From Sporolactobacillus terrae DSM 11697 (GTDB lineage: Bacteria; Bacillota; Bacilli; Bacillales; Sporolactobacillaceae): a DNA stretch of 64,000 nucleotides. How positions within the stretch are numbered: the stretch's first letter is position 1; each line of letters opens with the position of its first letter. The notes beneath the pieces are model-generated. The model was not told where the DNA came from, searched no databases, and worked only from the letters and a program-made list of their open reading frames with translations. Location: assembly GCF_000648615.1 (NCBI RefSeq), contig NZ_JFZC01000039.1:94486-158485 (forward strand), read 5' to 3'. This document shows positions 9,148-18,169 of the stretch, in pieces. A program made the translations under genes and the position numbers.

Positions 9148-9795
9148 ATGATGAAAAGAAGCAAGCCGATTGTTATTGGAGTCGCAGGAGGCTCGGGATC
9201 GGGAAAAACGACGGTAACGCGTGAGATATACCGTACATTTCCAGACAAATCGATCACAGTGATTCAACAGGATTCTTATTATAAATCACAGGATGATAAA
9301 CCTTTTGAAAAAAGGCTGCTGACAAATTACGATCATCCGCTGGCGTTTGATAACGATTTGTTGATTTCTCAAGTCAAAGAACTGCTAAAGTTCCACCCAA
9401 TAAAAAAACCAACGTATGACTATACAGTACATACAAGATCTGATAGAATTGTACCCGTCGAACCTAAAGATGTCATTATCCTCGAAGGCATCTTAGTTCT
9501 TGAAGATGAGCGCCTGCGTGATCTGATGGATATTAAGGTGTTCGTCGATACAGATTCGGACCTACGAATTATTCGGCGGCTGCTTCGTGATACTGAAGAG
9601 CGAGGCAGAAGCGTTGAATCCGTTATCAATCAGTATTTAACCGCTGTACGGCCAATGCATCTGCAATTTGTTGAGCCAACGAAACGCTATGCGGATATTA
9701 TCATTCCGGAAGGCGGAAAAAATTCAGTTGCCATTGATCTGATGGCAACCAAAATTCGCGCAGTACTCGAAGAGAAGAATAAAACAACGATGTGA
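9148..9795 (+). CDS. udk: Uridine/cytidine kinase
   Basis: This 215-residue kinase phosphorylates uridine and cytidine in pyrimidine salvage. It has the P-loop [13 protein letters not shown], the substrate-contacting stretches QQDSYYK and [21 protein letters not shown] and the Arg-rich lid [16 protein letters not shown]. The end [11 protein letters not shown] is typical. The ATG at 9148, nine bases after GGAGG, is used; an in-frame ATG at 9121 lies inside yrrM. It is tightly coupled to yrrM and followed by greA. Confidence 0.95.
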   Translation: MMKRSKPIVIGVAGGSGSGKTTVTREIYRTFPDKSITVIQQDSYYKSQDDKPFEKRLLTNYDHPLAFDNDLLISQVKELLKFHPIKKPTYDYTVHTRSDRIVPVEPKDVIILEGILVLEDERLRDLMDIKVFVDTDSDLRIIRRLLRDTEERGRSVESVINQYLTAVRPMHLQFVEPTKRYADIIIPEGGKNSVAIDLMATKIRAVLEEKNKTTM

Positions 9796-9879
9796 GCAGT
9801 ACAGGGTGTTTTCAAAATTTGTAAACTCTTGCGCTGTCTATGAACCCGTATGATTAAACGAATCAGGAGTGTGGCAAAT

Positions 9880-10350
9880 ATGTCGGAAAAACTTCACTAC
9901 ATGACCGCTGAAGGTAAAGCAAAACTTGAACGTGAATTGAACGAATTGAAGACTGAAAAGAGAAAGGAAGTTGTCGAACGTATAAAAATTGCACGTGGAT
10001 TCGGCGACCTCTCTGAAAACTCGGAATATGATGCGGCAAAGGATGAGCAAGCCTTTGTTGAAGCGCGTATTCAACAGCTTGAAGTCATGATTCGCAACTC
10101 CGTTATTATTGAAGATGACGAGACGACGGATGTTGTTAAGATCGGAAAAGCAGTCACTTTTAAAGAATTGCCCGACGGCGAAGAGGAAACTTATCAAATT
10201 GTCGGCAGCGCAGAGTCTGACCCATTTCAGGGAAAAATTTCCAACGATTCACCGATGGCTAAGGGCTTGATTGGTTTGTCTGTTGGTGAAGAAGTCAGTG
10301 TCAGCACACCGGGCGGCGACATTCGTGTTAAAATTCTTAAAGTAGAGTAA
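9880..10350 (+). CDS. greA: Transcription elongation factor GreA
   Basis: This 156-residue factor rescues backtracked RNA polymerase by stimulating transcript cleavage. The N-terminal coiled coil carries the acidic tip [16 protein letters not shown] (Asp/Glu pair), and the C-terminal FKBP-like domain contains [15 protein letters not shown] [12 protein letters not shown]. The ATG at 9880 is preceded by AGGAG ten bases upstream; an in-frame ATG at 9850 would lie upstream of that site. A strong terminator follows. Confidence 0.96.
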   Translation: MSEKLHYMTAEGKAKLERELNELKTEKRKEVVERIKIARGFGDLSENSEYDAAKDEQAFVEARIQQLEVMIRNSVIIEDDETTDVVKIGKAVTFKELPDGEEETYQIVGSAESDPFQGKISNDSPMAKGLIGLSVGEEVSVSTPGGDIRVKILKVE

Positions 10351-10368
10351 CCGCTGATCGCACAGAAA

Positions 10369-10414
10369 GGGCGCAAATATGCACGGAAGCAGTTCCGGCA
10401 TTTTTGCGCTTTTT
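10369..10414 (+). terminator. Intrinsic terminator after greA
   Basis: GGCGCAAATATGC pairs with GCATTTTTGCGCT across a 12-base loop, followed by a T-run. Confidence 0.85.
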
Positions 10415-10693
10415 CTCTTCGTCATCGATCCGGCTCATTTTGCTAACATAATGCGATTTATGCGACATACCCTTTATTTATGCGGACAAATGACGCAGTT
10501 TTGCTTGGACAGACATGATGCAGTGCTTGTCTTCGAATTTATTTATAGTGTGCGTGTGAAAGCTGGCAGGCACGAACCAGCTTGTCTTATTCTATTTCAT
10601 TATTAGGATCAATCAATGATGACCATTCAAACAATCGAGTAATTAATTCACTGTATAATCACTGTCGTTGGTCGTTAAAAGGAGGATGTCTTT
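10415..10693. other. Intergenic region greA-yrrS, no gene seen
   Basis: No credible coding sequence or hairpin is seen here. TATAAT at about 10652-10657 may be the -10 box for yrrS, but no matching -35 is visible. In B. subtilis a penicillin-binding protein gene (pbpI) lies at this position; nothing of it remains here. Confidence 0.5.
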
Positions 10694-11269
10694 ATGAGAA
10701 GTCAGCGAGGCAATGGCTACTCATCCCGTTATGAACAGCGGAAAAGCAAAATGGATCGGCTGCTCAGTTGGACAATTGGGATTGTTTCATTGCTCATACT
10801 TGCAATTGGATGTATTATTCTCATTTCCGTTTTTCACACATCACCAGATTCGAAACCTGCGGCATCATCGGAATCACAATCCAGTACTCAGTCTAGCGAA
10901 TCGAAAAGCAGCGATACTCAATCGGATTCAAGCTCAGATCAGTCTTCGGATGAATCAAGTCAGGCAGCGAATGATGAAGGCGAGAGCAGTACCGACTCCT
11001 CAAGTTCGAGTGCTGATTCCGGATCTGATGAAAGTCATCAAGCCTCTTATGAAATGGGTTCTGCGGATTGGAACGCGCAAGTACATGCCATTTCAGAAGC
11101 GACAGGTATCGATGAGACCAATATGACGATTCGCTGGCTTGGTAATGGAGGAACCCCGAGCAGTTCGCTTGCACGGGTCAGTCCAAAAGGCGATGCCAAT
11201 GCCATCTATGTTGTTCACCTCATCTATAAAGATGGAAAATGGCAAGCCGATAATGTCAAGGCTCCATAA
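10694..11269 (+). CDS. yrrS: Membrane-anchored DUF1510 protein (YrrS-like) with Ser/Asp-rich linker
   Basis: This 191-residue protein starts with a basic N-terminus, one membrane helix (about residues 22-44), a low-complexity Ser/Asp/Glu/Gln linker (about 50-120), and a C-terminal DUF1510 domain with DWNAQVHAISEATGIDETNMT and WLGNGG. AAAGGAGG precedes the ATG. The domain should lie outside the cell. Function is unknown; in B. subtilis yrrS is next to pbpI and a cell-wall role is suspected. The acidic linker is longer than in most relatives I recall. Confidence 0.85.
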   Translation: MRSQRGNGYSSRYEQRKSKMDRLLSWTIGIVSLLILAIGCIILISVFHTSPDSKPAASSESQSSTQSSESKSSDTQSDSSSDQSSDESSQAANDEGESSTDSSSSSADSGSDESHQASYEMGSADWNAQVHAISEATGIDETNMTIRWLGNGGTPSSSLARVSPKGDANAIYVVHLIYKDGKWQADNVKAP

Positions 11270-11276
11270 ATCATGC

Positions 11277-11307
11277 AACCAACCGTCACGCACGGCTGGT
11301 TTTTTTA
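11277..11307 (+). terminator. Intrinsic terminator after yrrS
   Basis: AACCAACCGT and ACGGCTGGTT pair with one G-U across a five-base loop and are followed by a T-run. Confidence 0.9.
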
Positions 11308-11476
11308 TATAGTGACTTTTTGTTCTATACCATTCATTACCGTCTAAATCATACAGAAAATTCGCGTAGGCCTCATCGCTTGGCAGGAAGGAATCGGAAT
11401 CCAGTTTACAAAATCAGAAATAATCGCATGTTTTCATTGAATACGCAAGCGAATTGTGCTAGTTTAGTGACATTAG

Positions 11477-11515
11477 ATCATTTAAACCATACTAATAGTA
11501 TAAGAATTAAATGAT
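11477..11515. promoter_or_regulatory. Large nested palindrome before yrrT, candidate operator
   Basis: Perfect 9-base outer arms ATCATTTAA (11477-11485) and TTAAATGAT (11507-11515) enclose a second inverted pair ATACT (11489-11493) and AGTAT (11497-11501). It lies 25 bases before the yrrT start. In B. subtilis the equivalent operon is repressed by CymR; whether this is a CymR site is inference. Confidence 0.55.
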
Positions 11516-11539
11516 TTAAGCGCCAAGGGGGAATATCGC

Positions 11540-12181
11540 GTGGGACGCGAATTTATCCACACATTCGAGCAATGGGCAGATGATTACGATCGTTCGGTAT
11601 TTGGCGGGGATCGTGAATATAAAGAGGTATTCAAGGATTATGACCGGATTTTAGAAACAGCAACGGTTTATGCACGTGGGGCGGTGCTCGAATTTGGGGT
11701 AGGCACAGGCAACCTGACAAAAAAGCTGATTGCTCATGGATTCAAGGTTACAGGCATTGAACCGTCAAGGAAAATGCGGGAGAAAGCGATGGAGAAGCTC
11801 CCCAATCTACACATTCTTGATGGTGATTTTCTTAATTTTCCAAAACTGAACGATCCCATTGATACGATTATCAGTTCGTTTGCCTTCCATCATTTGACCG
11901 ACCAGGAGAAAGACCGGGCAATTGACCACTATAGCCGTTTTCTTCCGATTAATGGTAGAATAGTTTTTATAGACACGCTGTTTGACAGTGAACGTGAAAA
12001 GAAAAAGATACACCACTGGGCGAGTAGCCATGGGTATACCCGTTTGTTGAACGACCTTCAAACGGAGTATTACCCACTTCGGCAAGACTTGGCAAATCTT
12101 TTTCAAAGGCACCATTTTCAGCCCTATTTCAAACAATTGAACCGGTTTGCATGGCTGATTGTTGCCAATAAAAATGAATGA
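11540..12181 (+). CDS. yrrT: Class I SAM-dependent methyltransferase (YrrT)
   Basis: This 213-residue methyltransferase heads the methionine-to-cysteine recycling operon. The SAM motif is VLEFGVGTGNLTKKLI, followed by VTGIEPSRKMR and the acidic LDGDFL. Translation starts at GTG 11540, with AAGGGGG upstream. The physiological acceptor is not known; S-adenosylhomocysteine made by such enzymes is the substrate for mtnN downstream. The stop lies 19 bases before the mtnN start. A 39-base palindrome immediately upstream suggests transcriptional control. Confidence 0.88.
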   Translation: MGREFIHTFEQWADDYDRSVFGGDREYKEVFKDYDRILETATVYARGAVLEFGVGTGNLTKKLIAHGFKVTGIEPSRKMREKAMEKLPNLHILDGDFLNFPKLNDPIDTIISSFAFHHLTDQEKDRAIDHYSRFLPINGRIVFIDTLFDSEREKKKIHHWASSHGYTRLLNDLQTEYYPLRQDLANLFQRHHFQPYFKQLNRFAWLIVANKNE

Positions 12182-12200
12182 TATTCAGGAGGATCCAGTT

Positions 12201-12899
12201 GTGAGATTAGGCATCATCGGTGCAATGGAAGAAGAAGTTTCATTATTAAAGAAACGCATGAGCGGAGTCGAAACCATCGAAATTGCCGGCTGCCGTTTTT
12301 ATAAAGGAACCATTGAAAAAACAGAAATTATTCTGCTGCAATCCGGAATTGGAAAGGTCAGTGCAGCGGTTGGCACAACGTTGCTTCTGGATCATTATCA
12401 TCCACAAGCGGTGATTAATACAGGGTCTGCGGGAGGAACAGATCCATCACTTTCAATCGGTGACGTTGTCATCTCGTCATCAGTGATCCACCATGATGCG
12501 GATGCAACTGCGTTTGACTATGCGCCTGGTCAGATTCCGGGCATGCCTCCAGCTTTTTTACCGGATCACAAATTAATTGAAGCGGCGCTCGCAGCCAGCA
12601 GTGCTGATTCAAAGCACAAAATGGTTAAAGGTTTAATTGGCTCCGGGGATTCATTTATGTCCGATTCTGTGCGCATTTTAAAACTGAAAGATACCTTTCC
12701 AGATTTAAAGGCAGTTGAGATGGAAGCGGCAGCGATTGCACAAGTCTGTCATCAGTTCAAGGTACCGTTTTTAGTCATTCGATCATTATCCGATATTGCC
12801 GGAAAGGATTCAAATCGATCGTTTGATCAATTTTTGGAAACAGCGGCGAAGCATTCAGCCGAATTTATTCTTTCAATCTTAAAGGAGCTTAACTCATGA
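12201..12899 (+). CDS. mtnN: 5'-methylthioadenosine/S-adenosylhomocysteine nucleosidase
   Basis: This 232-residue enzyme splits adenine from MTA and SAH, giving S-ribosylhomocysteine for the homocysteine route. Visible family features are GIIGAMEEEVSLL at the start, SGIGKVSAAVGT, NTGSAGG, the catalytic and ribose-binding VEMEAAAIAQV and RSLSDIAGK with the conserved Asp. Start is GTG 12201, seven bases after AGGAGG; an ATG at 12159 inside yrrT is rejected. Its stop codon overlaps an ATG as ATGA, the start of a small frame. No luxS follows. Confidence 0.95.
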   Translation: MRLGIIGAMEEEVSLLKKRMSGVETIEIAGCRFYKGTIEKTEIILLQSGIGKVSAAVGTTLLLDHYHPQAVINTGSAGGTDPSLSIGDVVISSSVIHHDADATAFDYAPGQIPGMPPAFLPDHKLIEAALAASSADSKHKMVKGLIGSGDSFMSDSVRILKLKDTFPDLKAVEMEAAAIAQVCHQFKVPFLVIRSLSDIAGKDSNRSFDQFLETAAKHSAEFILSILKELNS

Positions 12900-13072
12900 A
12901 TAGGCACCTATCCGTAAACGTGACAAGCATGTGTAATAAGCGATCACAAGAAAATACGCAGTTTGATGAGGCGGCGGTTTCTCGATTAGCCAAATTTTCG
13001 CCCAGTCATACAATGGATCAACACTTGAATAGCGTTACAGTTTCAGCTGTTGTCTGTTGCCCGAGCAGCTGA
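12896..13072 (+). CDS. Candidate 58-codon small ORF coupled to mtnN, possible Cys-sensing leader
   Basis: An ATG overlapping the mtnN stop (ATGA), with AAAGGAG eight bases upstream, opens a 58-codon frame. The product has no hydrophobic segment or motif I recognise. Codons 54 and 55 are consecutive Cys codons (TGT TGC), four codons before the stop, and one more Cys lies at codon 13. Because the next gene, mccA, makes cystathionine for cysteine synthesis, the frame could be a leader peptide sensing Cys-tRNA. It may equally be non-functional. Confidence 0.4.
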   Translation: MNRHLSVNVTSMCNKRSQENTQFDEAAVSRLAKFSPSHTMDQHLNSVTVSAVVCCPSS

Positions 13073-13087
13073 GCGGCAGGTCACGTA

Positions 13088-13130
13088 CTTGTCGGCGCAA
13101 AAAATTGCGAAAAAATGCCGGCACACCAAG
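13088..13130. other. Stem-loop between the small ORF and mccA
   Basis: TGTCGGC (13090-13096) pairs with GCCGGCA (13117-13123), with an inner GCA/TGC pair set. There is no T-run, so it is not a simple terminator. It lies 43 bases before mccA and may be part of leader control. No clear promoter is seen in 13073-13173. Confidence 0.35.
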
Positions 13131-13173
13131 CTGAGCAGAACGACTTTGTGCCCAGAGACAAGGAGAGAAAGAT

Positions 13174-14091
13174 ATGGCAGTTTATGATAATGTACATGAG
13201 CTGGTAGGCAGAACACCGCTAGTGGCTCTGCATGCGTTTCCGCTTCCGAAAGGCGTGCGCCTCTATGCGAAATGTGAATACTTCAATCCGGGAGGAAGCG
13301 TTAAAGATCGCCTTGGTGAAACGATTATCCGTGAAGCGATGCAGTCTGGGAAGCTTAAACCTGGAGGAACATTGATTGAGCCAACAGCAGGCAATACGGG
13401 AATTGGCCTTGCTCTTGCAGCTGTGGGAAAGGGCATCCATGTACTCTTCTGTGTGCCTGAAAAATTTAGCGTTGAGAAACAAACCTTAATGAAAGCACTT
13501 GGCGCTCGTGTGGTCAAAACCCCGTCAGATCAGGGGATGGCAGGTGCGATCAAAAAAGCAAAAGCGTTCGAACAGTCAATTAAGAACAGCTATTGCCCGA
13601 ATCAGTTTGCCAATCCGAATAACCCGAAGGCCTATTTTGAGTCACTTGGACCTGAACTTTGGGAAGATTTGCATGGCTCCTTAGATGTCCTCGTTGCCGG
13701 AGCCGGATCAGGCGGAACGTTTACAGGAACTGCGGATTACTTAAAGAAACGAAATCCGGAGATTAAGACGGTTGTTGTGGAACCTGTGGGTTCAATTTTA
13801 AATGGCGGTGCACCGGCGGAACATCGAACAGAGGGAATTGGGATGGAATTCATTCCTTCTTTCGTAAAAACCGAGTATTTTGATGAAATTTATACAATAT
13901 CTGATGAAGATGCATTCAAACGACTCAAAGAAGCGGCTGCGCTTGAAGGGTTACTTATTGGCAGTTCATCGGGATCAGCGCTTCATGCGGCTCTGCTCGA
14001 AGCTGAAAAAGCTAAACCTGGGACAACGATTGTCGTTATTTTCCCTGATTCCAGTGAACGCTATCTTAGTCAACGCATCTATGAATCTTAA
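13174..14091 (+). CDS. mccA: O-acetylserine-dependent cystathionine beta-synthase (MccA/YrhA)
   Basis: This 305-residue PLP enzyme condenses homocysteine with an activated serine to give cystathionine in the reverse transsulfuration route. PLP Lys44 lies in GGSVKDRLG. PTAGNTGIGLAL and GAGSGGTFTGT bind substrate and PLP phosphate, and SSSGSALHA is near the C-terminus. Across its length it follows B. subtilis YrhA rather than CysK. AGGAGAG lies upstream of the ATG. mccB follows after 30 bases, so the two are co-transcribed. Confidence 0.93.
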   Translation: MAVYDNVHELVGRTPLVALHAFPLPKGVRLYAKCEYFNPGGSVKDRLGETIIREAMQSGKLKPGGTLIEPTAGNTGIGLALAAVGKGIHVLFCVPEKFSVEKQTLMKALGARVVKTPSDQGMAGAIKKAKAFEQSIKNSYCPNQFANPNNPKAYFESLGPELWEDLHGSLDVLVAGAGSGGTFTGTADYLKKRNPEIKTVVVEPVGSILNGGAPAEHRTEGIGMEFIPSFVKTEYFDEIYTISDEDAFKRLKEAAALEGLLIGSSSGSALHAALLEAEKAKPGTTIVVIFPDSSERYLSQRIYES

Positions 14092-15255
<1,164 letters not shown>

Positions 15256-15372
15256 GCCCGCAGTTCAGATTCAAATTTTTTCAAAATCAGTTACTCGCAC
15301 TTCTTGTCAGAAACTACCTCATTTCTCTCTGCCCCGCTCATGTTATAGTAATCTTGAAGGGGAGGAATGAAC

Positions 15373-15597
15373 GTGGAAGAAGAGCAGAAAACCATTTTGA
15401 ACAAAATCGTCGATTATAAAAGAGTGGGGATGTTGTGTCTGTTTCTCAGCGCATTTCTTTATGTCGGGACGTTCATTCCGCCATATCACGCAATTGAATG
15501 GAAACTTGAGGTTTTATCCGGAGTAAGTCTACTGTTTTTAATCAGTTCTTTTATTTGCTGCTGGAGATCGACGAAACTGAAAGAAAAGCTTCAATAA
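15373..15597 (+). CDS. yrhC: YrhC-like small membrane protein
   Basis: This 74-residue protein has two hydrophobic segments (about residues 17-35 and 45-64) and charged ends, as in the YrhC family. It sits after mccB exactly as yrhC does in B. subtilis. Its function is unknown. GTG 15373 is preferred because GGAGG lies seven bases upstream; the ATG at 15367 would be only one base away from it. A terminator follows the stop. Confidence 0.8.
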   Translation: MEEEQKTILNKIVDYKRVGMLCLFLSAFLYVGTFIPPYHAIEWKLEVLSGVSLLFLISSFICCWRSTKLKEKLQ

Positions 15598-15604
15598 GTA
15601 TGTC

Positions 15605-15641
15605 AAACCTGCTGGACGGTGCATCTCAGCAGGTTTTCATT
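15605..15641 (+). terminator. Intrinsic terminator after yrhC
   Basis: AAACCTGCTG and CAGCAGGTTT form a perfect ten-base stem ending in a short T-run. Confidence 0.85.
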
Positions 15642-15668
15642 TAAGGCTTGGACCTCATCAAAGACACT

Positions 15669-15703
15669 AAAACCCGCAGCAAGGGCATCTTTGCTGCGGG
15701 TTT
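15669..15703 (-). terminator. Intrinsic terminator for the sigK-acylphosphatase unit
   Basis: AAAACCCGCAGCAA and TTGCTGCGGGTTT pair almost perfectly. It lies just past the acylphosphatase stop on the minus strand and could act in both directions. Confidence 0.85.
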
Positions 15704-15712
15704 CATCAGCTT

Positions 15713-16045
15713 TCAATCAGAGTTTCGAATTTCAAATTGCGTATAGTTTCGTGGTTCGCTATATTCGTAAATGGATACGTTGGAGATACGTGAGAACGGA
15801 CTTCCTTTTTTAATCGTTTTAACAAACTGATGGATGTCTGACTTTTCACCTTCGGCCGCAATTTCAACACTTCCGTCGATGCGGTTGCGTACCCAACCTG
15901 AAATGCGATAGACATTTGCGGTTTGCCAAGTAAAATAGCGAAAACCGACAGCTTGTACTTTTCCTTTCACAACAATATGCACGCTTTTCAGTTCTTCTGG
16001 TTCGCCCATCAAATGCAAACCTTTGCTTTTATGGGATTCGTTCAT
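15713..16045 (-). CDS. Acylphosphatase
   Basis: This small enzyme (110 residues) hydrolyses acyl phosphates such as acetyl or carbamoyl phosphate. The catalytic Arg36 is in VQAVGFRYF and Asn54 in GWVRNRIDGSVE. The usual VQGVGFR carries Ala in place of Gly here. About 20 extra residues precede the domain; ATG 16045 is chosen because GAGG lies seven bases upstream, although the core domain would also be complete from an internal Met (residue 13). It lies downstream of sigK, a neighbour not seen in B. subtilis. Confidence 0.88.
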   Translation of the reverse strand: MNESHKSKGLHLMGEPEELKSVHIVVKGKVQAVGFRYFTWQTANVYRISGWVRNRIDGSVEIAAEGEKSDIHQFVKTIKKGSPFSRISNVSIYEYSEPRNYTQFEIRNSD

Positions 16046-16149
16046 CATAATGCCTCGATTCTGATTCATATTCTGAACTACGCTAAGTAAAGTGTACCAT
16101 TGAATCGAGTTTTGGTTAATGTTCCTGCTTCGATCGCTTGCGTGTTCCA

Positions 16150-16851
16150 TTACTGATTCGGTTTTCGATAGATCTCATGAAATAATTTCATTAAGGCACG
16201 TTTTTCGATACGGGAGACATAGCTTCTTGAAATAGACAACTTCTTGGCAATTTCACGTTGCGTTAATTCGTCCTTGTTATCCAGACCAAATCGGTCAATA
16301 ATCACTTCGCGTTCACGTGGATCAAGAATATGCAGCGCTCCATAGATTTTTTTTGTCTCGAAATTAAGCGAAATTTCATCGACGACATCTTTATTTGTCG
16401 ATTTCAAAATGTCGATCAAACTGATGGTGTTGCCTTCCTTGTCCTGTCCAATCGGATCATTCAAAGATACATCTTTTCTTGACTTTTTAAGTCCACGCAA
16501 ATGCATGAGAATCTCGTTTTCAATACAACGTGCAGCATATGTGGCTAATTTTGTGCCCTTTCCGGTGGAATAGCTGTTGATCGCTTTAATCAATCCGATG
16601 GATCCGATGGATATTAAATCATCTGTATCCTCTTTTGTGTTGTCAAATTTTTTCACAATATGAGCAACCAAGCGCAAGTTGTGTTCAATCAGTTTATTGC
16701 GCGCATCTTCATCGCCCTCAGCCATACGTCGCAAACATTCGGCTTCTTCCGCAGCTGACAACGGCTGCGGAAAGGTATTGTTCTTGACGTAGGAGACAAG
16801 TAGCCAGACGTTTTTAAATAAATAGGCGAGTCCGCCAACGATGGACAGCAT
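16150..16851 (-). CDS. sigK: Pro-sigma-K, late mother-cell sporulation sigma factor, uninterrupted
   Basis: This 233-residue sigma-70 factor directs late mother-cell transcription. The first 20 residues form the hydrophobic pro-sequence, and LVSYVKNN matches the B. subtilis S20-Y21 processing site cut by SpoIVFB. Region 2 ([16 protein letters not shown]) and region 4 ([21 protein letters not shown]) are intact. The gene is continuous, so no skin-type element interrupts it and no recombinase is needed. AAAGGAG lies nine bases before the ATG. A CATA-type promoter lies upstream and sda precedes it in the same direction. Confidence 0.96.
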   Translation of the reverse strand: MLSIVGGLAYLFKNVWLLVSYVKNNTFPQPLSAAEEAECLRRMAEGDEDARNKLIEHNLRLVAHIVKKFDNTKEDTDDLISIGSIGLIKAINSYSTGKGTKLATYAARCIENEILMHLRGLKKSRKDVSLNDPIGQDKEGNTISLIDILKSTNKDVVDEISLNFETKKIYGALHILDPREREVIIDRFGLDNKDELTQREIAKKLSISRSYVSRIEKRALMKLFHEIYRKPNQ

Positions 16852-16896
16852 GACCCTTCACTCCTTTGGGAGATCTGATATTTCGTAGCTGTCTTC

Positions 16897-16924
16897 TAGT
16901 GTATGGGTATTCGCCCTGTCCTGT
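16897..16924 (-). promoter_or_regulatory. Sigma-E/sigma-K type promoter for sigK
   Basis: On the minus strand an AC dinucleotide (16924-16923) is followed after 17 bases by CATACACTA (16905-16897), matching the sigma-K -10 pattern CATANNNTA. In B. subtilis sigK is transcribed by sigma-E and then by sigma-K itself. Confidence 0.6.
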
Positions 16925-16969
16925 GCCTGTACCTTAAGAAAAGAATGGCGCGATCGTGGTGAATCCGGA

Positions 16970-17110
16970 TCAGCCCGTCTGTTTCATTTCTTTGTCCAAA
17001 CTGCGGCGTTTGATTTCTTCTTCAATCAACCGGATGAAGTCTGCGCTTAATTTGTATTCCTTGGCTTTAACGTAGGATTCAATAAGCAAATCGTCTGAAA
17101 GTATATCCAT
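16970..17110 (-). CDS. sda: Sporulation checkpoint inhibitor Sda
   Basis: This 46-residue protein is the same length as B. subtilis Sda and shares [31 protein letters not shown] and the helical-hairpin pattern. Sda binds histidine kinase KinA and blocks the phosphorelay when replication is disturbed. The ATG at 17110 aligns with the known start; an in-frame GTG at 17134 with AGGA upstream would give 54 residues. It is too short for many gene finders. It lies upstream of sigK on the same strand, and five DnaA-box matches lie 240-340 bases upstream. Confidence 0.92.
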   Translation of the reverse strand: MDILSDDLLIESYVKAKEYKLSADFIRLIEEEIKRRSLDKEMKQTG

Positions 17111-17352
17111 TGTCAACCGTTTCCGGTTTCTCACATCCTTTTTCCTGAAAATTAATCCACGTGAATTGTGCTTCGTGTATGTGGGATGACCTTAAATGAT
17201 CAAAAGAAACACAGCGGTAATTCGTCAGGCTTGAAAAAGCGCTCAAGGCAGCCAGTTGTCAACCGCTACCAGCAATGATTACGTGAATAATGAGAAAACG
17301 ATAATTCATATGTTCACTCTATCATGATCCAAGTTAGGGAACAATCATGAGT

Positions 17353-17451
17353 TTATCCACAGCGAAAGTGGATAAACTGTGCGTTCTGTGTGGGTAAATT
17401 AAGACTTATGTTTAAAACTAGTGTTGAATGATGTGGACAAATTTATCCACA
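17353..17451. promoter_or_regulatory. DnaA-box cluster between sda and yqeG
   Basis: Two perfect TTATCCACA boxes (17353-17361 and 17443-17451) and three one-mismatch boxes on the other strand (17367-17375, 17389-17397, 17432-17440) fall within 99 bases. In B. subtilis, DnaA binds boxes at sda and activates it. The rest of 17135-17647 holds no gene that I can see. Confidence 0.85.
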
Positions 17452-17647
17452 GATAAACCCGTGTCACATCGTGTCGAAATATTTAGGGAATATTTAGCCA
17501 TACTCTTTCATGAAATCATCAATTGATGGTCATATTTTCATGATTTGATTTCGAGTTTTCCCTATTCATGGGATAATTATGAATTAGGACTTGGTAAAAT
17601 CGTCAACATGTGGGAAAATGGGATCAGAATATGAGGTGGAGAAATTC

Positions 17648-18163
17648 GTGTTAAGACAATTTTTGCCCGAAGAACATGTGGAAAGTGTATTAGATATAAA
17701 CCCCAGCAAGTTAAAGAAACGGGGCATCAAAGCATTGGTCACCGACCTGGACAACACGTTAATCGCGTGGAATAAAGAAAAAGTAACTCCCGAACTTGTT
17801 CAATGGTTCTCAAGCTTGGAGGCAGCCGGAATTTCAGTCATGATCTTATCGAATAATAGTGAAAAACGAGTCAAGCTGTTTTCCAATTCATCCGGTGTTT
17901 CCTATATCTTTCGGGCGCACAAACCGCTCCCGTTCGCATTCAAACGAGCGATGCGGCTGATGAAAGTGCAAAAAGATGAAATGGTGGTTGTCGGCGATCA
18001 GTTATTAACCGATATCTGGGGAGCAAACCGAGTGGGTATGCACACGATCCTTGTCACGCCGATTGTCGATTCGGACGGATGGGCAACGAAATTAAATCGT
18101 CACCTGGAGCGGTTTATTTTGTCACGATTGAGGCACCGAGGATTGTTGAAATGGGAGGATTAA
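17648..18163 (+). CDS. yqeG: HAD-family phosphatase YqeG
   Basis: This 171-residue HAD hydrolase (subfamily IIIA) has the nucleophile motif VTDLDNTLIAW, motif II ILSNNSE and motif III GDQLLTDIWGANR. Its substrate is uncertain; relatives act as phosphatidylglycerophosphate phosphatases or unknown phosphatases. GTG 17648 aligns with the start of B. subtilis YqeG and follows GAGGTGGAG; an upstream TTG would add 19 unconserved residues. It is the first gene of the yqeG-rsfS cluster, and its stop lies six bases before yqeH. Confidence 0.92.
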   Translation: MLRQFLPEEHVESVLDINPSKLKKRGIKALVTDLDNTLIAWNKEKVTPELVQWFSSLEAAGISVMILSNNSEKRVKLFSNSSGVSYIFRAHKPLPFAFKRAMRLMKVQKDEMVVVGDQLLTDIWGANRVGMHTILVTPIVDSDGWATKLNRHLERFILSRLRHRGLLKWED

Positions 18164-18169
18164 TCAGGA

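Noticed and set aside
10379..10606. 75-codon plus-strand open frame after greA
   Set aside because: It starts inside the greA terminator, has no ribosome site and encodes nothing recognisable.
11320..11514. 64-codon frame before yrrT
   Set aside because: It runs through the nested palindrome, lacks a ribosome site and has no conserved look.
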